This document shows, piece by piece, positions 48,011 to 59,339 of a DNA stretch of 64,000 nt. Position numbers and translations under genes: made by a program. The stretch comes from Quercus robur (lineage: Eukaryota > Streptophyta > Magnoliopsida > Fagales > Fagaceae). The stretch's first letter is position 1. Each line of letters starts with the position of its first letter. The stretch lies in NCBI RefSeq assembly GCF_932294415.1, contig NC_065544.1:27317351-27381350 (forward strand). The letters are read 5' to 3'. The notes under the pieces are model-generated. The model was not told the DNA's origin and did no database searches. It was given only the letters and a program-made list of their open reading frames with translations.

Positions 48011-48283
48011 GAGGTGCACGGAAGACGAAGCGACGCTTCGATCCTATACAACGACCATTCAGAGAGTGACACGTGGCATGCTTAATAAATGCTGAAAACC
48101 TGTCAGTACGTACCAACAGGTTTGTACCCGTCATGTAACCGTCAACTTGATGAATCTCCCTCTGACGGGTTGATCCATCTGGATCCGTCGTCCTATCTCG
48201 CATTAATCCGTCATAAAATGACCGTCATACCCATACGTAAGGATCGTCACCCCATTGATCCTTTGACCTAAAAGGTGACGGAC

Positions 48284-48304
48284 CATTGGGGTGAAGGGGG
48301 CAAC
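48284..48304 (+). other. Polypurine tract before the 3' LTR
   Basis: A G-rich purine run (GGGGTGAAGGGGG) is followed by CAAC and then the LTR. The four-base gap is unusual for many retroelements but recurs in Tat-like elements as far as I recall. Confidence 0.6.
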
Positions 48305-48794
48305 TGAAGATGGTAAAATATAGAGCCTGATGGGCCTACCTTAATGGGCCTGACGGATCGGAACTGGTGGGCCTGTATAAAGATGATCCCCTGCACTTTG
48401 AAGGCCTATTGCTGACAGACGTAGCAAGGGCCCATGATCCGAGGTCCATATCGCCTAGAAAAGCCTTAAGAGCCAAAAATGGAAATCCTCGCTCACCACG
48501 CTCAGAGGAATTTGTATTAGAGTCCCACATGGAAAGGATTTGGAAACCAAGAAGAAAAGTCAACCCTTTGCCACTATAAAAGGCCTGCCACCCTCAGAAA
48601 TCGAAGTACGCTTTAATTGACCCTCTCTAACGCTCTAAGTAAAACAGAAGAATTCTAACTTGACCATCGGAGAGCCTTTGGCCGGCACCACACCGGTGCT
48701 CTCTGAAGGATTCTTTCGATTGCTTCTGTCGTGCAGGTTCGATTCGAGTCGCGAGTACGGTGTGACCCATTGGTGACAATTTTGAACGTCATCA
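48305..48794 (+). repeat. 3' LTR, 490 bp
   Basis: Same length and ends (TG...CA) as the 5' LTR, followed directly by the TTTAG target duplication. Confidence 0.96.
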
Positions 48795-49097
48795 TTTAGC
48801 ATCTCACAATTTATCACATAATTTACTATGTCATCAAATGTTCATCTGTCAAATTGTTCTGAACAAAGGTTTTTTATTTTATTTTATTTTATAAGATTAA
48901 CTTAATTAATGATCATATATAAATGTTATAATTGCTAACATATCTGGCATTACGACAATGTAGTGATTCAGTTGGTTGGAGTAATCAAATCCAATTCAAG
49001 ACTCCACCAGACGCAGGATCAGATAAACTCTATTTTATTGCATATGGTGATATGGGAAAAGGCTCCTCTTGATTCTTCATTTGAAGACTACATTCAG

Positions 49098-50690
49098 GTA
49101 GGATGTGTTCGATATACGTAGTACCCTTATCTTATGGTTATAGTTCTAAAAACTATAAATTAAAAGGTTTGAATGTATAGATTGAGAAATATTAATTCTT
49201 CGATTATCATCTGTACTACTACAAATTTAGTATTAAAAATTTTTTTCACAGTGATTCATGGTGGTGTTGACACAAATTTAAAATTACTTTAAAAAAAATA
49301 ATATTTGCAAATAGTTTGATAGTAAAAAAAAAAAAAAAATCAAATCAAATAATAGAGCATTATATTCACATAATTTTTTTGTCATTATGACACTCATTAA
49401 AATAATCCAGTAGTAAACTATAAAATTCATTGGTGTTTTAGCATGATGATAAAAAATAATAATCATTAAAGGGACCAGATAAATTTTAAATTCTATAATG
49501 TATATATTAAAAATATATTATTGAATGTCAAAAGTTTATGTGCATTGATTACACATTTTTCATTTACCAATGTACGATTATCACATCTTCACAAGTGGAT
49601 TAAGGGTACCAGTTTAACAAAAACTAATATAGCTTTTATAAAACTTTTAGGGAGTTGGCTTAGTAGTTTTTAAGGTCTCGTGAAATTTTCGAGGTTTTGG
49701 GCGGTGTTCGAAACATTCACCCCCATATTGGTGTTACCCCTAAATAGTGACAAGTTGACAACTAACTGTTTTTTAGTGTAAACCATTAAGCTGCATCTCA
49801 AAAACTCCACCATCATCAAGCTCCACTAGTTTAGATTGAGATTCAGTGCAATATTGCACTATGCAATTATCACATGCATGTGAAATATAAATGTTGATAG
49901 GATAAAAAAGTAAAAGGTTAAAAAAATTAAAAATCAAATATTTTTTACCCAATCAACTTATACATCTCACATAGCATTTGCATTAGCTCATGTAAAATAA
50001 TAAAAAATAAAAAATGTAGACACGAAACCCAAAAATGAATCGTATTAGATTATGATCCAATTATACAAAATGAGATTTTGCTACACTGCTTATACAAATA
50101 TATAAGTTAATGTATCTTATGCAAAAGGTTTTTATTTATTTAATTTTTATATATCTCGAGAAGAGTGTTTGTGTAAGAAGATGAGGAAACATTAAAAAAA
50201 AAATACAAACAATAAATAATATTTTAATGAAATAAAATATATAATTGATAATCATATGTTAGTTTTTTGAAAAATAATTAGTTAAAATAGAAAAAAAAAA
50301 TTCTTATATTAATACAGAAAGTAATTTTTGCATAAACTAGGTCTAGTCTAGTCAAGGATTTGCTTTCTTCCTACCATCACAAATAGGTTGGGCCAAATCA
50401 GAGACGATCCAACCCAACCCAACCCAATCTAATCTGGTAAGTTGCAACAGTCCTCTAAGTCCAAACCTAACCCACTTTCTCAAAAAAGAAAAAGAATAAA
50501 GAAAGTCCAAACCTAACCCAATAATCCATCCATGAAGTCCAATGTATTCCACAAATAACATATATAAAAAAATTGACATGTGCACGTTAGCGTTACCCCA
50601 CACTTTAAAAAAACCCATTTGAACAACTAAAAATCAAATTCCCAACCTTATCACTTTCAGCTCTAGCCGTCAGCGTTGCAGGTAAAAAAA
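49098..50690. other. AT-rich DNA, no PAP exons and no other gene seen
   Basis: After the last PAP exon (donor GTAGGATG) no further phosphatase motif was found on either strand. The stretch is AT-rich with a CCCAACCCAACCC tract near 50410. The last few hundred bases should hold the promoter of the GSA gene, but I see no clear TATA box. Confidence 0.6.
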
Positions 50691-50696
50691 ACCAAC

Positions 50697-50714
50697 AGAG
50701 AGAGAGAGAGAGAT
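50697..50714 (+). repeat. Short (GA)n tract in the GSA 5' leader
   Basis: GA repeats end eight bases before the start codon at 50722. GA-rich leaders are frequent in plant housekeeping genes and can bind GAGA-type factors; a role here is inference. Confidence 0.7.
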
Positions 50715-50721
50715 AGCAACA

Positions 50722-53527
50722 ATGGCTGGTGCTGTAGCCGGAGTAGGAGTGGGATTTGGGCTTTCATGCTCGACAACTAAGCTTTCTCATAGACACTCTT
50801 CTTCTTCTTCTTCAAAAACGACTCGTCATTGTTGCGTCAAAATGGCTGTCTCGCTCGATGAGAAGAAGAAGAATTACAGTCTTCAAAAGTCCGAAGAAGC
50901 TTTCGCTGCCGCCAAGGTACTCATTTTCTTTTTCATTCCCATTTCGATTCGTTCAAAATTTCAACTTTTCTACACTTGGAATTGTTTTTGGTTCTGTTCG
51001 TTAAATTTTGACTTCAGTGAAGGAATTATGATTGTTTAAAATTGAATTTGGGTCTTCAATTTTGTTACTTTTTTTGCTAACTAAGTGTTAAATTTAAGAT
51101 TCGCAACCTTATTAATGATGGGTTTTGTGTAATATTGATTATTTGGTCTATGCTATATGATGGGGACAGCTTGAAGGTTTCACTGGTAGTGTAAAATGGA
51201 TACAATAGTAAACAATTATTGTGGGTCAGATAAATGAATGTGACCAACAAGTGGGTCTTGGTCTATGATCTTAGAGGGAGAGTTCATTTCACGGATAAGA
51301 TTTTACTTCCCGGATCTAACAATGTACAAAGTATCTCCTTATTTAAAAATTTTAAATGACGTGATCCTAGATATACTTTTAGATTTGTAATATTTAATTC
51401 GAACTATGAAATGGATCCATTAGGTTGTTAATGTGTTTTTGATGTATGTTTAAAAAGCCTAAGGACTTGTCTTGGCTAAAGAAGTTGTATAACAGTTGTT
51501 TATCAGCTCTTGTTATTGTTGTTATTTGATGTTTCGCTCAAACCCTTTTCTTTTTATGATGTTGAACGGCAAAATTTGATTTCGAATTTCTTGAGAACTA
51601 ACTTGGTGTAAGGGTTTTGTTAGGAATTGATGCCTGGAGGTGTGAACTCCCCCGTACGTGCCTTTAAATCTGTTGGTGGACAACCAATTTTGATGGATTC
51701 TGTCAAGGGCTCTCGTATGTGGGACATAGATGGCAATGAGTACATCGATTATGTAGGTTCTTGGGGACCAGCAATAATTGGTCATGCAGATGATGAGGTT
51801 CTGTTCTTCTTCCCTGTCATTTATTCTTAAAACTTTATCTAATCTTACATTTGACCTTGTTATGATATTCATAGATGTTGTGCATTTGGTGACAATCTTC
51901 AATTTTAATTCTCCAACCATTCCTTGTTATTTATTTATTTATTTATTTTTGGTTGTGGACCAATACATTTTGTTTAATGACACTGGTCAAGTGTTCCTGC
52001 CTCCAACATCATTTTTACAACAGCAAAATATTTGCAGTGTTTGTAATTTTTTTTTTAAAGAAAAAAAAGATTTTGGTAATGTAATAATTTATATGCATTT
52101 CTTTCTTAAAATTTGATGCATTTGCATTTTATTTTATTCGTTTTTTATTTTTTAATCTAAATACACTGTAAAAACTAATTTTAGCTGGAGAAGAGATATA
52201 GCTTATAATGCTTTATTGAAGAGAAGTGATAACTTTGTTGAAGTAGGTTTGTCCACAACTCCCCATACACAGCCCTCTTTCTTGGGGAAAAGTAAAGAGT
52301 TGGAGAACTGTTATTCTTAAGATTTATCTTGCCAATACCCTGAACTCCCTGAACTAGACCCTGTCATGGTGAATGAATCCTTCATTTGGTTTTTCAATTC
52401 TGATGGTAGTCTTTCAGATATTGCAGTAGATAACATTCCTAGTTATTATTTACCTGCAGGTACTTGCAGCCCTAGCTGAAACGATGAAGAAAGGAACTAG
52501 CTTTGGTGCTCCTTGTCTGCTAGAAAATACTTTGGCTGAGATGGTCATCTCGGCTGTTCCAAGCATAGAAATGGTCCGGTTTGTTAATTCAGGCACAGAA
52601 GCATGCATGGGTGTGCTCCGCCTGGCCCGTGCTTACACTGGCAAGGAGAGGATTATCAAGTTTGAGGGCTGTTACCATGGCCATGCTGATCCATTCCTTG
52701 TCAAGGCAGGAAGTGGGGTTGCCACCTTAGGGCTCCCTGACTCCCCTGGTGTCCCCAAAGGAGCCACTTATGAAACTCTAACGGCCCCTTTCAATGACAT
52801 CTCAGCTGTGGAAAATCTCTTTGAGACCAACAAAGGAGAGATTGCTGCAATGATCCTTGAACCTGTTGTTGGGAACTCTGGTTTCATTGCTCCTAAACCT
52901 GAGTTCCTTAATGCCATACGCAAAATCACTGAAGAAAATGGTGCTCTTTTAATATTTGATGAAGTTATGACTGGATTTCGTTTGTCTTATGGTGGAGCTC
53001 AGGAATACTTTGGCATAACTCCTGATTTGACAACACTTGGGAAGATCATTGGTGGTGGTCTGCCAGTTGGTGCATATGGAGGAAGGAGGGAGATAATGGA
53101 AATGGTGGCACCAGCAGGACCAATGTACCAGGCTGGGACCTTGAGTGGAAACCCATTGGCAATGACAGCAGGCATACACACTCTTAAGCGATTGCAGGAG
53201 CCAGGAAGTTATACATATTTGGATAAGATCACAGGTGAACTTGTTCAAGGTATAGTTGAAGCTGGGAAAAAGGCAGGGCATGCGATGTGTGGTGGGTATA
53301 TACGCGGGATGTTTGGGTTTTTCTTCACAGAAGGGCCTGTTTACAACTTTGGGGATGCAAAGAAAAGTGATACTGCTAAGTTTGCAAGATTCTATAGGGG
53401 TATGCTGGAGGAAGGAGTATATTTTGCTCCTTCACAGTTCGAGGCTGGATTTACAAGCTTGGCACATACTCCTGAAGATATCCAGAAAACAATAGCAGCT
53501 GCTGAGAAGGTTTTACAGCAGATTTAG
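50722..53527 (+). CDS. GSA: Glutamate-1-semialdehyde 2,1-aminomutase, plastid
   Basis: This PLP enzyme (EC 5.4.3.8) converts glutamate-1-semialdehyde to 5-aminolevulinate, the committed precursor of chlorophyll and heme, in the plastid stroma. Exons: 50722-50916, 51624-51797 and 52460-53527, all GT-AG and phase 0, giving 65+58+355 = 478 residues, a normal length for plants. The first 40 or so residues form a Ser-rich transit peptide ([16 protein letters not shown]). Motifs: [11 protein letters not shown] (exon 2), [42 protein letters not shown] and [17 protein letters not shown]; Lys 318 in TLGK should carry the PLP. The C terminus ends EKVLQQI. All key motifs are present and the frame is open, so it looks functional. 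A truncated tandem copy follows 2.7 kb downstream. Confidence 0.97.
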
Positions 53528-53529
53528 TG

Positions 53530-55363
53530 TGGCAATTCCTGTATCTATAGTCTATGATTTACCTTCCCATTTTTTCCCCGCTAGCATAATACTGTTTGCA
53601 GGAGGACTGAGAGTGTTGTAGTTAATTTTCTTTGATGAGAACATGCATTTCTACTTATTAATGTAATCTAATATGTATAAAAATCAAAGTAGTTTTTGAG
53701 TTGTTGACCTCTTCATATTGTGGAACATCAGCTTTGGAGGCCTCACAATTTTACATATCATTATTATGTTTTAATTTGACTAATTATTTTCTAAAATTTG
53801 TTTTTGGGCTTGAAAAGTTCTGAATTATCCATCCAATAACCCTAAACCTAACTTTGTAACCTCAGTATTCTCAAAAAGAAAAAAAAATTATATGATCCAG
53901 CAGTAGCACTATCATAGTACCTCTATCGTAATGTCTCTTCCTCCTTGACTTTCTCAAATTCTCCTTCAGTCATCATGCATTCATCTTTGCCAAGTTCTTC
54001 CCAAAAGAACTCTGCAAGCAAGCCAATACCAAGAGAGGACCCAGACAGCTGCGTTTTAGGTTCAGTCCAGATGTGCTCTGGTACCTTGCTCCACTGGCCT
54101 CTGCAACTGCTGCAAAGATGTTCCAGGTTGCGTAACATGATGGTGCCAATTTTAGGCAAGTTGCGGATATTGTAGATAGAGGATCAATATGTAAGTATGG
54201 TGAATGTGGTTTAAGTGATTAGATGTATTAGGGTGATGATGATGGTAGTTGGTGTGATTTATTGTTAAGAAGTGTGGTAGTGATTTCTAGTGCAGCTTGT
54301 GCTGCTAGAGGAGCACTGTCTGCATTAATTACCAGCCAGTCTTTGGGGTGATCAATTGTGTATAAAGTTGCTGAAGACTTTCTTTTAGTGCAAATTGAAA
54401 TGTTTTTGATATTTTTTGGTCTGCTTACTCATGTTTGAATGATTGTAGTGAAGAATTACCCTGTGTTATACAGGATCCTGTCTTTGCTATGGAAAATGAA
54501 TATGCTAATTTATTTAGGTAATGGTGACAGACCTCAAAAAGAAGTCTGAAGGGAACACAGGATTGACAAGCCCTGAAAGAAAGTTTCCATATTCTATATT
54601 GATAATTCTTAATTTTGTTTGTTTCCATTTGAAATAGTTTTAACTGTTCTTTTGGTTGTTTATCATATAGGAAAGCTGAGTATTACTATTAGGCCTGATG
54701 CTGAATGTATTATATGCTGCAGTGCTCTTCCATTGTATAAGGAGATGGTAGAGAATGGTTGACAGGATATCTGGTAATGCAAAAAAAATTAGAATTCACT
54801 TAAATTTTCTTAGAAGGCTTCACTGTAACTCATTATGGGAATATACAATATATATTTCAAAGCTCAGCATTGTTCCTATGATCTGTTTTATAGCTTTCTC
54901 ATGATCTTTCTGATGTGTTAAGGGTAAGTGGAAATCTTGAATATGTCATACTGATCTCTTTAAGGGATGCTGATATGTTTGACCAAGGCTGTTTGTTGGC
55001 ATTTTATTTTATTTTATTTTTTATAGAGATTGTTGTATGTATCTTTAAGATCAATTATAGCAACATCTCCATGTTTATTTAGTGAAATTATAGATTGGTT
55101 TGTTAATCTTAATCTTGGTTGAACAAAAACTCTTGCCAGTGGCCTACTAAAATCTCACTCTCTGCCAAATCCCACAATTATCCACTGATATTCCATTCCT
55201 ATCCGTGGTGTTGGATCTAATTCCTTACATCTGGCTCTTCGACACCATACCTTTTCCTCTATGCAACATCCTACTTCTTGTCCAAGCCTGAAACCACAAA
55301 GCTGCTCTTTGGGATATTATACATGGAATATATACAATCTAATTGCCTCATTTGCTTATCTCT

Positions 55364-55407
<44 letters not shown>

Positions 55408-56175
55408 GGGTGGTGGGGGGGTGGGGGGTGTTCTAAGTCACTTCTAACTGGTACCATTGGATCTAATTTCATGCTTTTGGTTCACAAGGGTGATTAACAC
55501 ATCAATGAAGATTGATGAATAAACGTAATAAGGTGTTTTGGTGATTGGTTTCTTTTAAAGGCTATTAAATCTATACTTTACAATTTAAAAATAGATAACA
55601 TCACGTTTTTGAGATGTAGTCAGGTAACAATGTACTAAACTTTGATTTGTGACAATGACATGATTTGGCTGTTACAATAGGTTCTATTTGTTTAATTTTA
55701 AAGAAGATTTTTGTAGTTTCTCTTAGCTGTTTTTTTTAAGGCTTTTATTATGCTTTTCAGCTAAAAAAAATGGATTCTTTTTCAAGTTGGCCAAAAATGA
55801 ATTTGTGGTAATTCTTCTAGGTATGATATAAATTATTGAACAAAGCTTTTACTTGTATATTGTTTCTGTGTTTTTAGGAAACAATTAGTTCATTAGTGTT
55901 ACTTACCATTATCGTGGATGGTAATAATGTGAATTTGTTTTGCCATAACTGGGAAGTGAAACCCATGCAGGAAAAGGGGAGTTGTATAGGGATTATAAAA
56001 GGAGAGTTGTATCATGGATTTTAAGATTTGTGAATTCTGATCTTAATAACGCTCTGAATGGTTGTTAAAGCAACTCATGCAGGAAAAGGAAAGTTGTATA
56101 GTATGACGCATTTTTATTCTTTCATTTATTGGTAAAATAGAATCTGGCTTGAAATTTTGTTGATCTCCATTCCAA
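53530..56175. other. Spacer between GSA and its pseudocopy
   Basis: No clear gene. A minus-strand frame at 54159-53923 (LSGSSLGIGLLAEFFWEELG) looks protein-like but could not be assigned and has no supporting neighbours. A run of 40 T at 55367-55406 is followed by a G-rich stretch (55407-55430). Confidence 0.5.
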
Positions 56176-56179
56176 AGTA

Positions 56180-57580
56180 TGTACTTTTCATGTATGTCAA
56201 AAAATCCTAAGGACCTGTCTTTGTTAAAGAAATTTTGTATAACAGTTATATGTGAGCTCTTGTTATTGTTGTTATTTGATGTTTGCTCAAACCTTCTTTT
56301 TACGATGTTGAATGGTGAAATTTGGTTTCGAATGTCTTGGTGTAAGGGTTTTGTTAGGAATTGATGCCTGGAGGTGTGAACTGCCTTGTACCTGCCTTTA
56401 AGTCTGTTACTGGACAACCTATTGTAATCAATTCTGTTAAGGGCTTTCATATGTTGGATGATGAGGTCCTGTTCTTCCTCCCTGTCTTCTATTCTTAAAA
56501 TGTTATCTAGTATTAAATTTGACCTTGTTTTGATATTCATAGATATTGTGCATTTGGTGAAAATCTCAATCTTGATTCTCCAAGAATTCCTCACTATCTT
56601 TTCTTGTTGGACGAATACATTTTGTTTAATGATATTGGATATTGGTCAAGTGATCCTGCTTCTAATATCATTTTACAACAGCAAAATATTCGTAGTCATT
56701 GTAATGTAGTACTTTATTTGCATTTCTTTCTTACAAGTTGATGCATTTGTATTTTGTTTTAATTTTTTTTAATAATCTAAATACAGTATAAAAACTAATT
56801 TTAGCTGGGGAAGAATTATAATGCTTTATTGAAGAGAAGTGATCCCTTTGTTAAAGTAGTTTTGTCCGCACACAGCCCTCTTTCTTGGGGGAAAGTAAAG
56901 AGTTGGAGAACTGACTCCCCTGGTGTCCCGAGAGGAGCCACTTATGAAGCTCTTAACTGCCCCTTTCATTGAGACCAACAAAGGAGAGATTGCTGCAATT
57001 ATCCTTGAACCTGTTGTTGGGAACTCTGCCAGTTGGTGCATATGGAGGGAGATTATGGAAATGGTGGCACCAACAAGACCAATATACCAGGCTGGGTTCT
57101 TGAATGGAAACCCATTGGCAATGAAATGACCACTGACACACACTCTTAAGCGATTGCAGGAGCTAGGAAGTTGCAAATATTTGGATAAGATCACTGGTGA
57201 ACTTGTACAAGGTATAATTGATGCTGGGAAAAAGGCAGGGCATACGATGTGTGGTGGGTATGTAAGAGGGATGTTTGGGTTTTTCTTCACAGAAGGGCCT
57301 GTTTACAACTTTGGGGATGCAAAGGAAAGTGATACTGCTAAGTTTGCAAGGTTCTATGTACTTTGCTCCTGAACAGTTCGACGTTGGATTTACAAACTTG
57401 GCGCGTACTCCTAAAGAATTAGTGTGGCTGGCAATGACAATTCTGGTATCTGTAGTCTTTGATTTACCTTCCCATTTTTTAAAACCCTCATAAGTACTGT
57501 TTTGTAGGTGGCTTGAGATTTGAGAGTGTGTTGTAGTTGGTTTTGTTTCATGATAAGGTGCATTTCTACCAATGTGTTAT
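56180..57580 (+). pseudogene. Tandem-duplicated GSA pseudogene
   Basis: This matches the GSA gene from late intron 1 through exon 2, intron 2, exon 3 and the 3' UTR, introns included, so it arose by DNA duplication and not by retroposition. Exon 1 is absent. Exon 2 keeps LMPGGV but lost about 60 bp. The exon 3 acceptor and first part are gone: intron 2 joins exon 3 at 56911. Further deletions near 56970, 57025 (182 bp, removing the FDEVMTGFR and TLGK region) and 57355 disrupt it, and TGA lies at 57126. No functional enzyme can be made. Confidence 0.95.
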
Positions 57581-57609
57581 TGGTTTTTTATTTTTATTTT
57601 TTATTTTAT

Positions 57610-57745
57610 ATATAATTTAATTATATATATATATATATATATATAATAAAAATTCAATAGTTACAATAGGAGAGGGTGGTTTTGAATCTTATACTTTTCC
57701 GTTAGAAATACTAGACTGTGTCAATTGAGCTATAAAGCTCTTGGC
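57610..57745 (-). mobile_element. tRNA-derived SINE-like element
   Basis: On the minus strand TAGCTCAATTGACACAG (like a tRNA A box) is followed about 35 bp later by AGATTCAAAAC (like a B box), and the element ends near an AT tract. It lacks a tRNA fold and is not a tRNA gene. No target duplication was confirmed. Confidence 0.4.
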
Positions 57746-57749
57746 GATG

Positions 57750-58608
57750 TGATTTTCTAAAATGTAAGCCTCTTTGTATCTTTTGCTTGAGCAATCCTTT
57801 TTGTGTCTGTGTAACCGTTTGAGTGTATTATTTACTCATAAAGCTTGTTGAGTTGTTTCCTAATGTGGTATTTGTTAGCACTCAACATTATTTACTATTC
57901 TTTGGGTACCAGTAATTCAAAGTGTGTGCCAAAAAAAAAAAAAAAGTATATTTGGTAGGAGCTTTAATTAAGAGTGTTTGAGTTATAATTCTCAACTAGC
58001 CACGGACCCATAAATATTATGTAATGATGTGTAACATATAAAAAGTAATAATTACTTCAAGTATTGTCTATTTAAAAAAGAAGAAGATTTCTACAAGTAT
58101 TTTTTAATCTTTTTATCTTTACAAATATATTATTTTATTTATTATTTTTTTATGTTTGATTAATATATATATTTTTTTTAAAGTGAACCATATTCTTCAA
58201 ACTTCTATTGTAGTATATTATATTTTTTTAATATACAATTAAACTTTATAAGTTTCAAATTTATTATTCAAATTTCTCATCTCTTAAGGAATAAGGAAAT
58301 TATTATAATAATCAAAACTCATCACAAAATTATAATGTAATCTTAGCCAAAATTAAAATGAAACTAAAGGAATAAATAATAGGTTTTATAATAATTTATT
58401 ACTTAAACAATTGGCAGGCATATTCAAATTCCTGTTAAAAAAAAACCTAAGTACTAATCCAAACTAAAATTCAACCAAAGTTATAAAAGGGAAAGAGAAG
58501 ACTTTCTAATGGGATATTAAAAAAAAAAAAAAACATAACACATGTTACAAAAAAAAGAGAAAAAAGAACCATCAACCTTAATTAGAGTTATAAGGAAGAA
58601 CAAAAATT

Positions 58609-58610
<2 letters not shown>
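57750..58610. other. AT-rich intergenic DNA, no gene seen
   Basis: Nothing gene-like was found on either strand. Confidence 0.6.

Positions 58611-58612
<2 letters not shown>

Positions 58613-58689
<77 letters not shown>
58613..58689 (+). repeat. (GA)n microsatellite, about 77 bp
   Basis: Uninterrupted GA dinucleotides; an ORF through it is an artefact of the repeat. Confidence 0.97.
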
Positions 58690-58691
<2 letters not shown>

Positions 58692-59243
58692 CACAGTTTT
58701 GTGTGGAAAAAATATGGATTGAAAAGGAAAAACGATATCAAATTTATCAAAATAAAATAGGTAGAAGAAGAGTCAAAATATAAGAAAGAGGAAGTGTAAC
58801 AGCAAAGTAGTGGGGACATAAAGAGGCAAGAAGGAAGGGAAAAGATTGGAAGAAGTGTAACAGTAAGTGTGAACTAATAGGGAGAAGAAGGTTTTATTTT
58901 TTATTTATTTTTTATTTTTTTATTTTTTAATTTTTTTTTAATAGGGGTAAGAAAAGTTAAAATAGAGAAAAGAAAAAAAATTTGATGGCGTAGCTGCTAA
59001 TGTGGCTCAATAAGAGCGTAGCAACAATAAATGGGAGCGTAGCAACAATAAAAGCCACGCTTCAGCTTTTAAATATATATAGAAGACTAGCCACTAACCT
59101 GTTCGATACACGAGATAGTTATACAAAATTAAATTGTTGCACATCAATTTTTGCAAAATTGTAGAAGAACTAAGAATATTTATTGAAAGCTTTTTCTAAT
59201 AAACAAATGCTTGTAAGCAAATCTATCATCATCTAACTCATAG

Positions 59244-59245
<2 letters not shown>

Positions 59246-59337
<92 letters not shown>
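59246..59337 (+). repeat. (GA)n microsatellite, about 92 bp
   Basis: A second uninterrupted GA array about 560 bp after the first, in the same orientation. Confidence 0.97.

Positions 59338-59339
<2 letters not shown>

Larger units (their letters stand above)
38534..48794 (+). mobile_element. Complete Ty3/gypsy retrotransposon, Tat type, 10,261 bp
   Basis: Two 490-bp LTRs flank gag-pol on the plus strand and a spliced gene on the minus strand. The TTTAG target duplication lies at 38529-38533 and 48795-48799. The order gag, protease, RT, RNase H, second RNase H, integrase, then a long 3' region with tandem repeats and an antisense gene is the arrangement known for the Tat lineage. It inserted six bases into the fifth intron of the PAP pseudogene in the same orientation; without it that intron would be 174 bp. 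The LTRs differ at seven sites, so the insertion is young. Pol is broken, so the copy is not autonomous. Confidence 0.95.
35428..49097 (+). pseudogene. Purple acid phosphatase (PAP1/PAP27-like), 5' exons only
   Basis: This resembles the N-terminal half of plant purple acid phosphatases, secreted binuclear metal esterases. Six exons can be traced: about 35428-35798 (HQNYTAILDFRVLNRR), 35916-36003 (LSDLPLLCQYPVK), 37562-37828 (CSGSLTFHVINIRT, AGGFDTPCILTRS), 37961-38072 (RLTWVSGDEKPQQVQYGDG), 38409-38523 (KDFGWHDPGFIHTAVMTG) and 48964-49097 (GWSNQIQFKTPP, then GDMGK). Phases agree throughout. It is broken: no in-frame ATG precedes the hydrophobic leader (the first is at 35584, after it); the exon 3 acceptor reads GG at 37560-37561; a one-base insertion near 49061 just after GDMGK gives TGA at 49070; and no later exon with the remaining metal-ligand motifs was found. 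A 10.3-kb retroelement fills the fifth intron. Confidence 0.88.

Noticed and set aside
50405..50430. CCCAA repeats as a telomere-like tract
   Set aside because: The plant telomere unit is CCCTAAA; this is a short CCCAA run of a different type.
53923..54159. 78-codon minus-strand frame downstream of GSA
   Set aside because: The peptide looks protein-like, but no family, splice site or promoter supports it; mentioned only in the spacer description.
57610..57745. tRNA gene
   Set aside because: A- and B-box-like words are present but no cloverleaf can be drawn.
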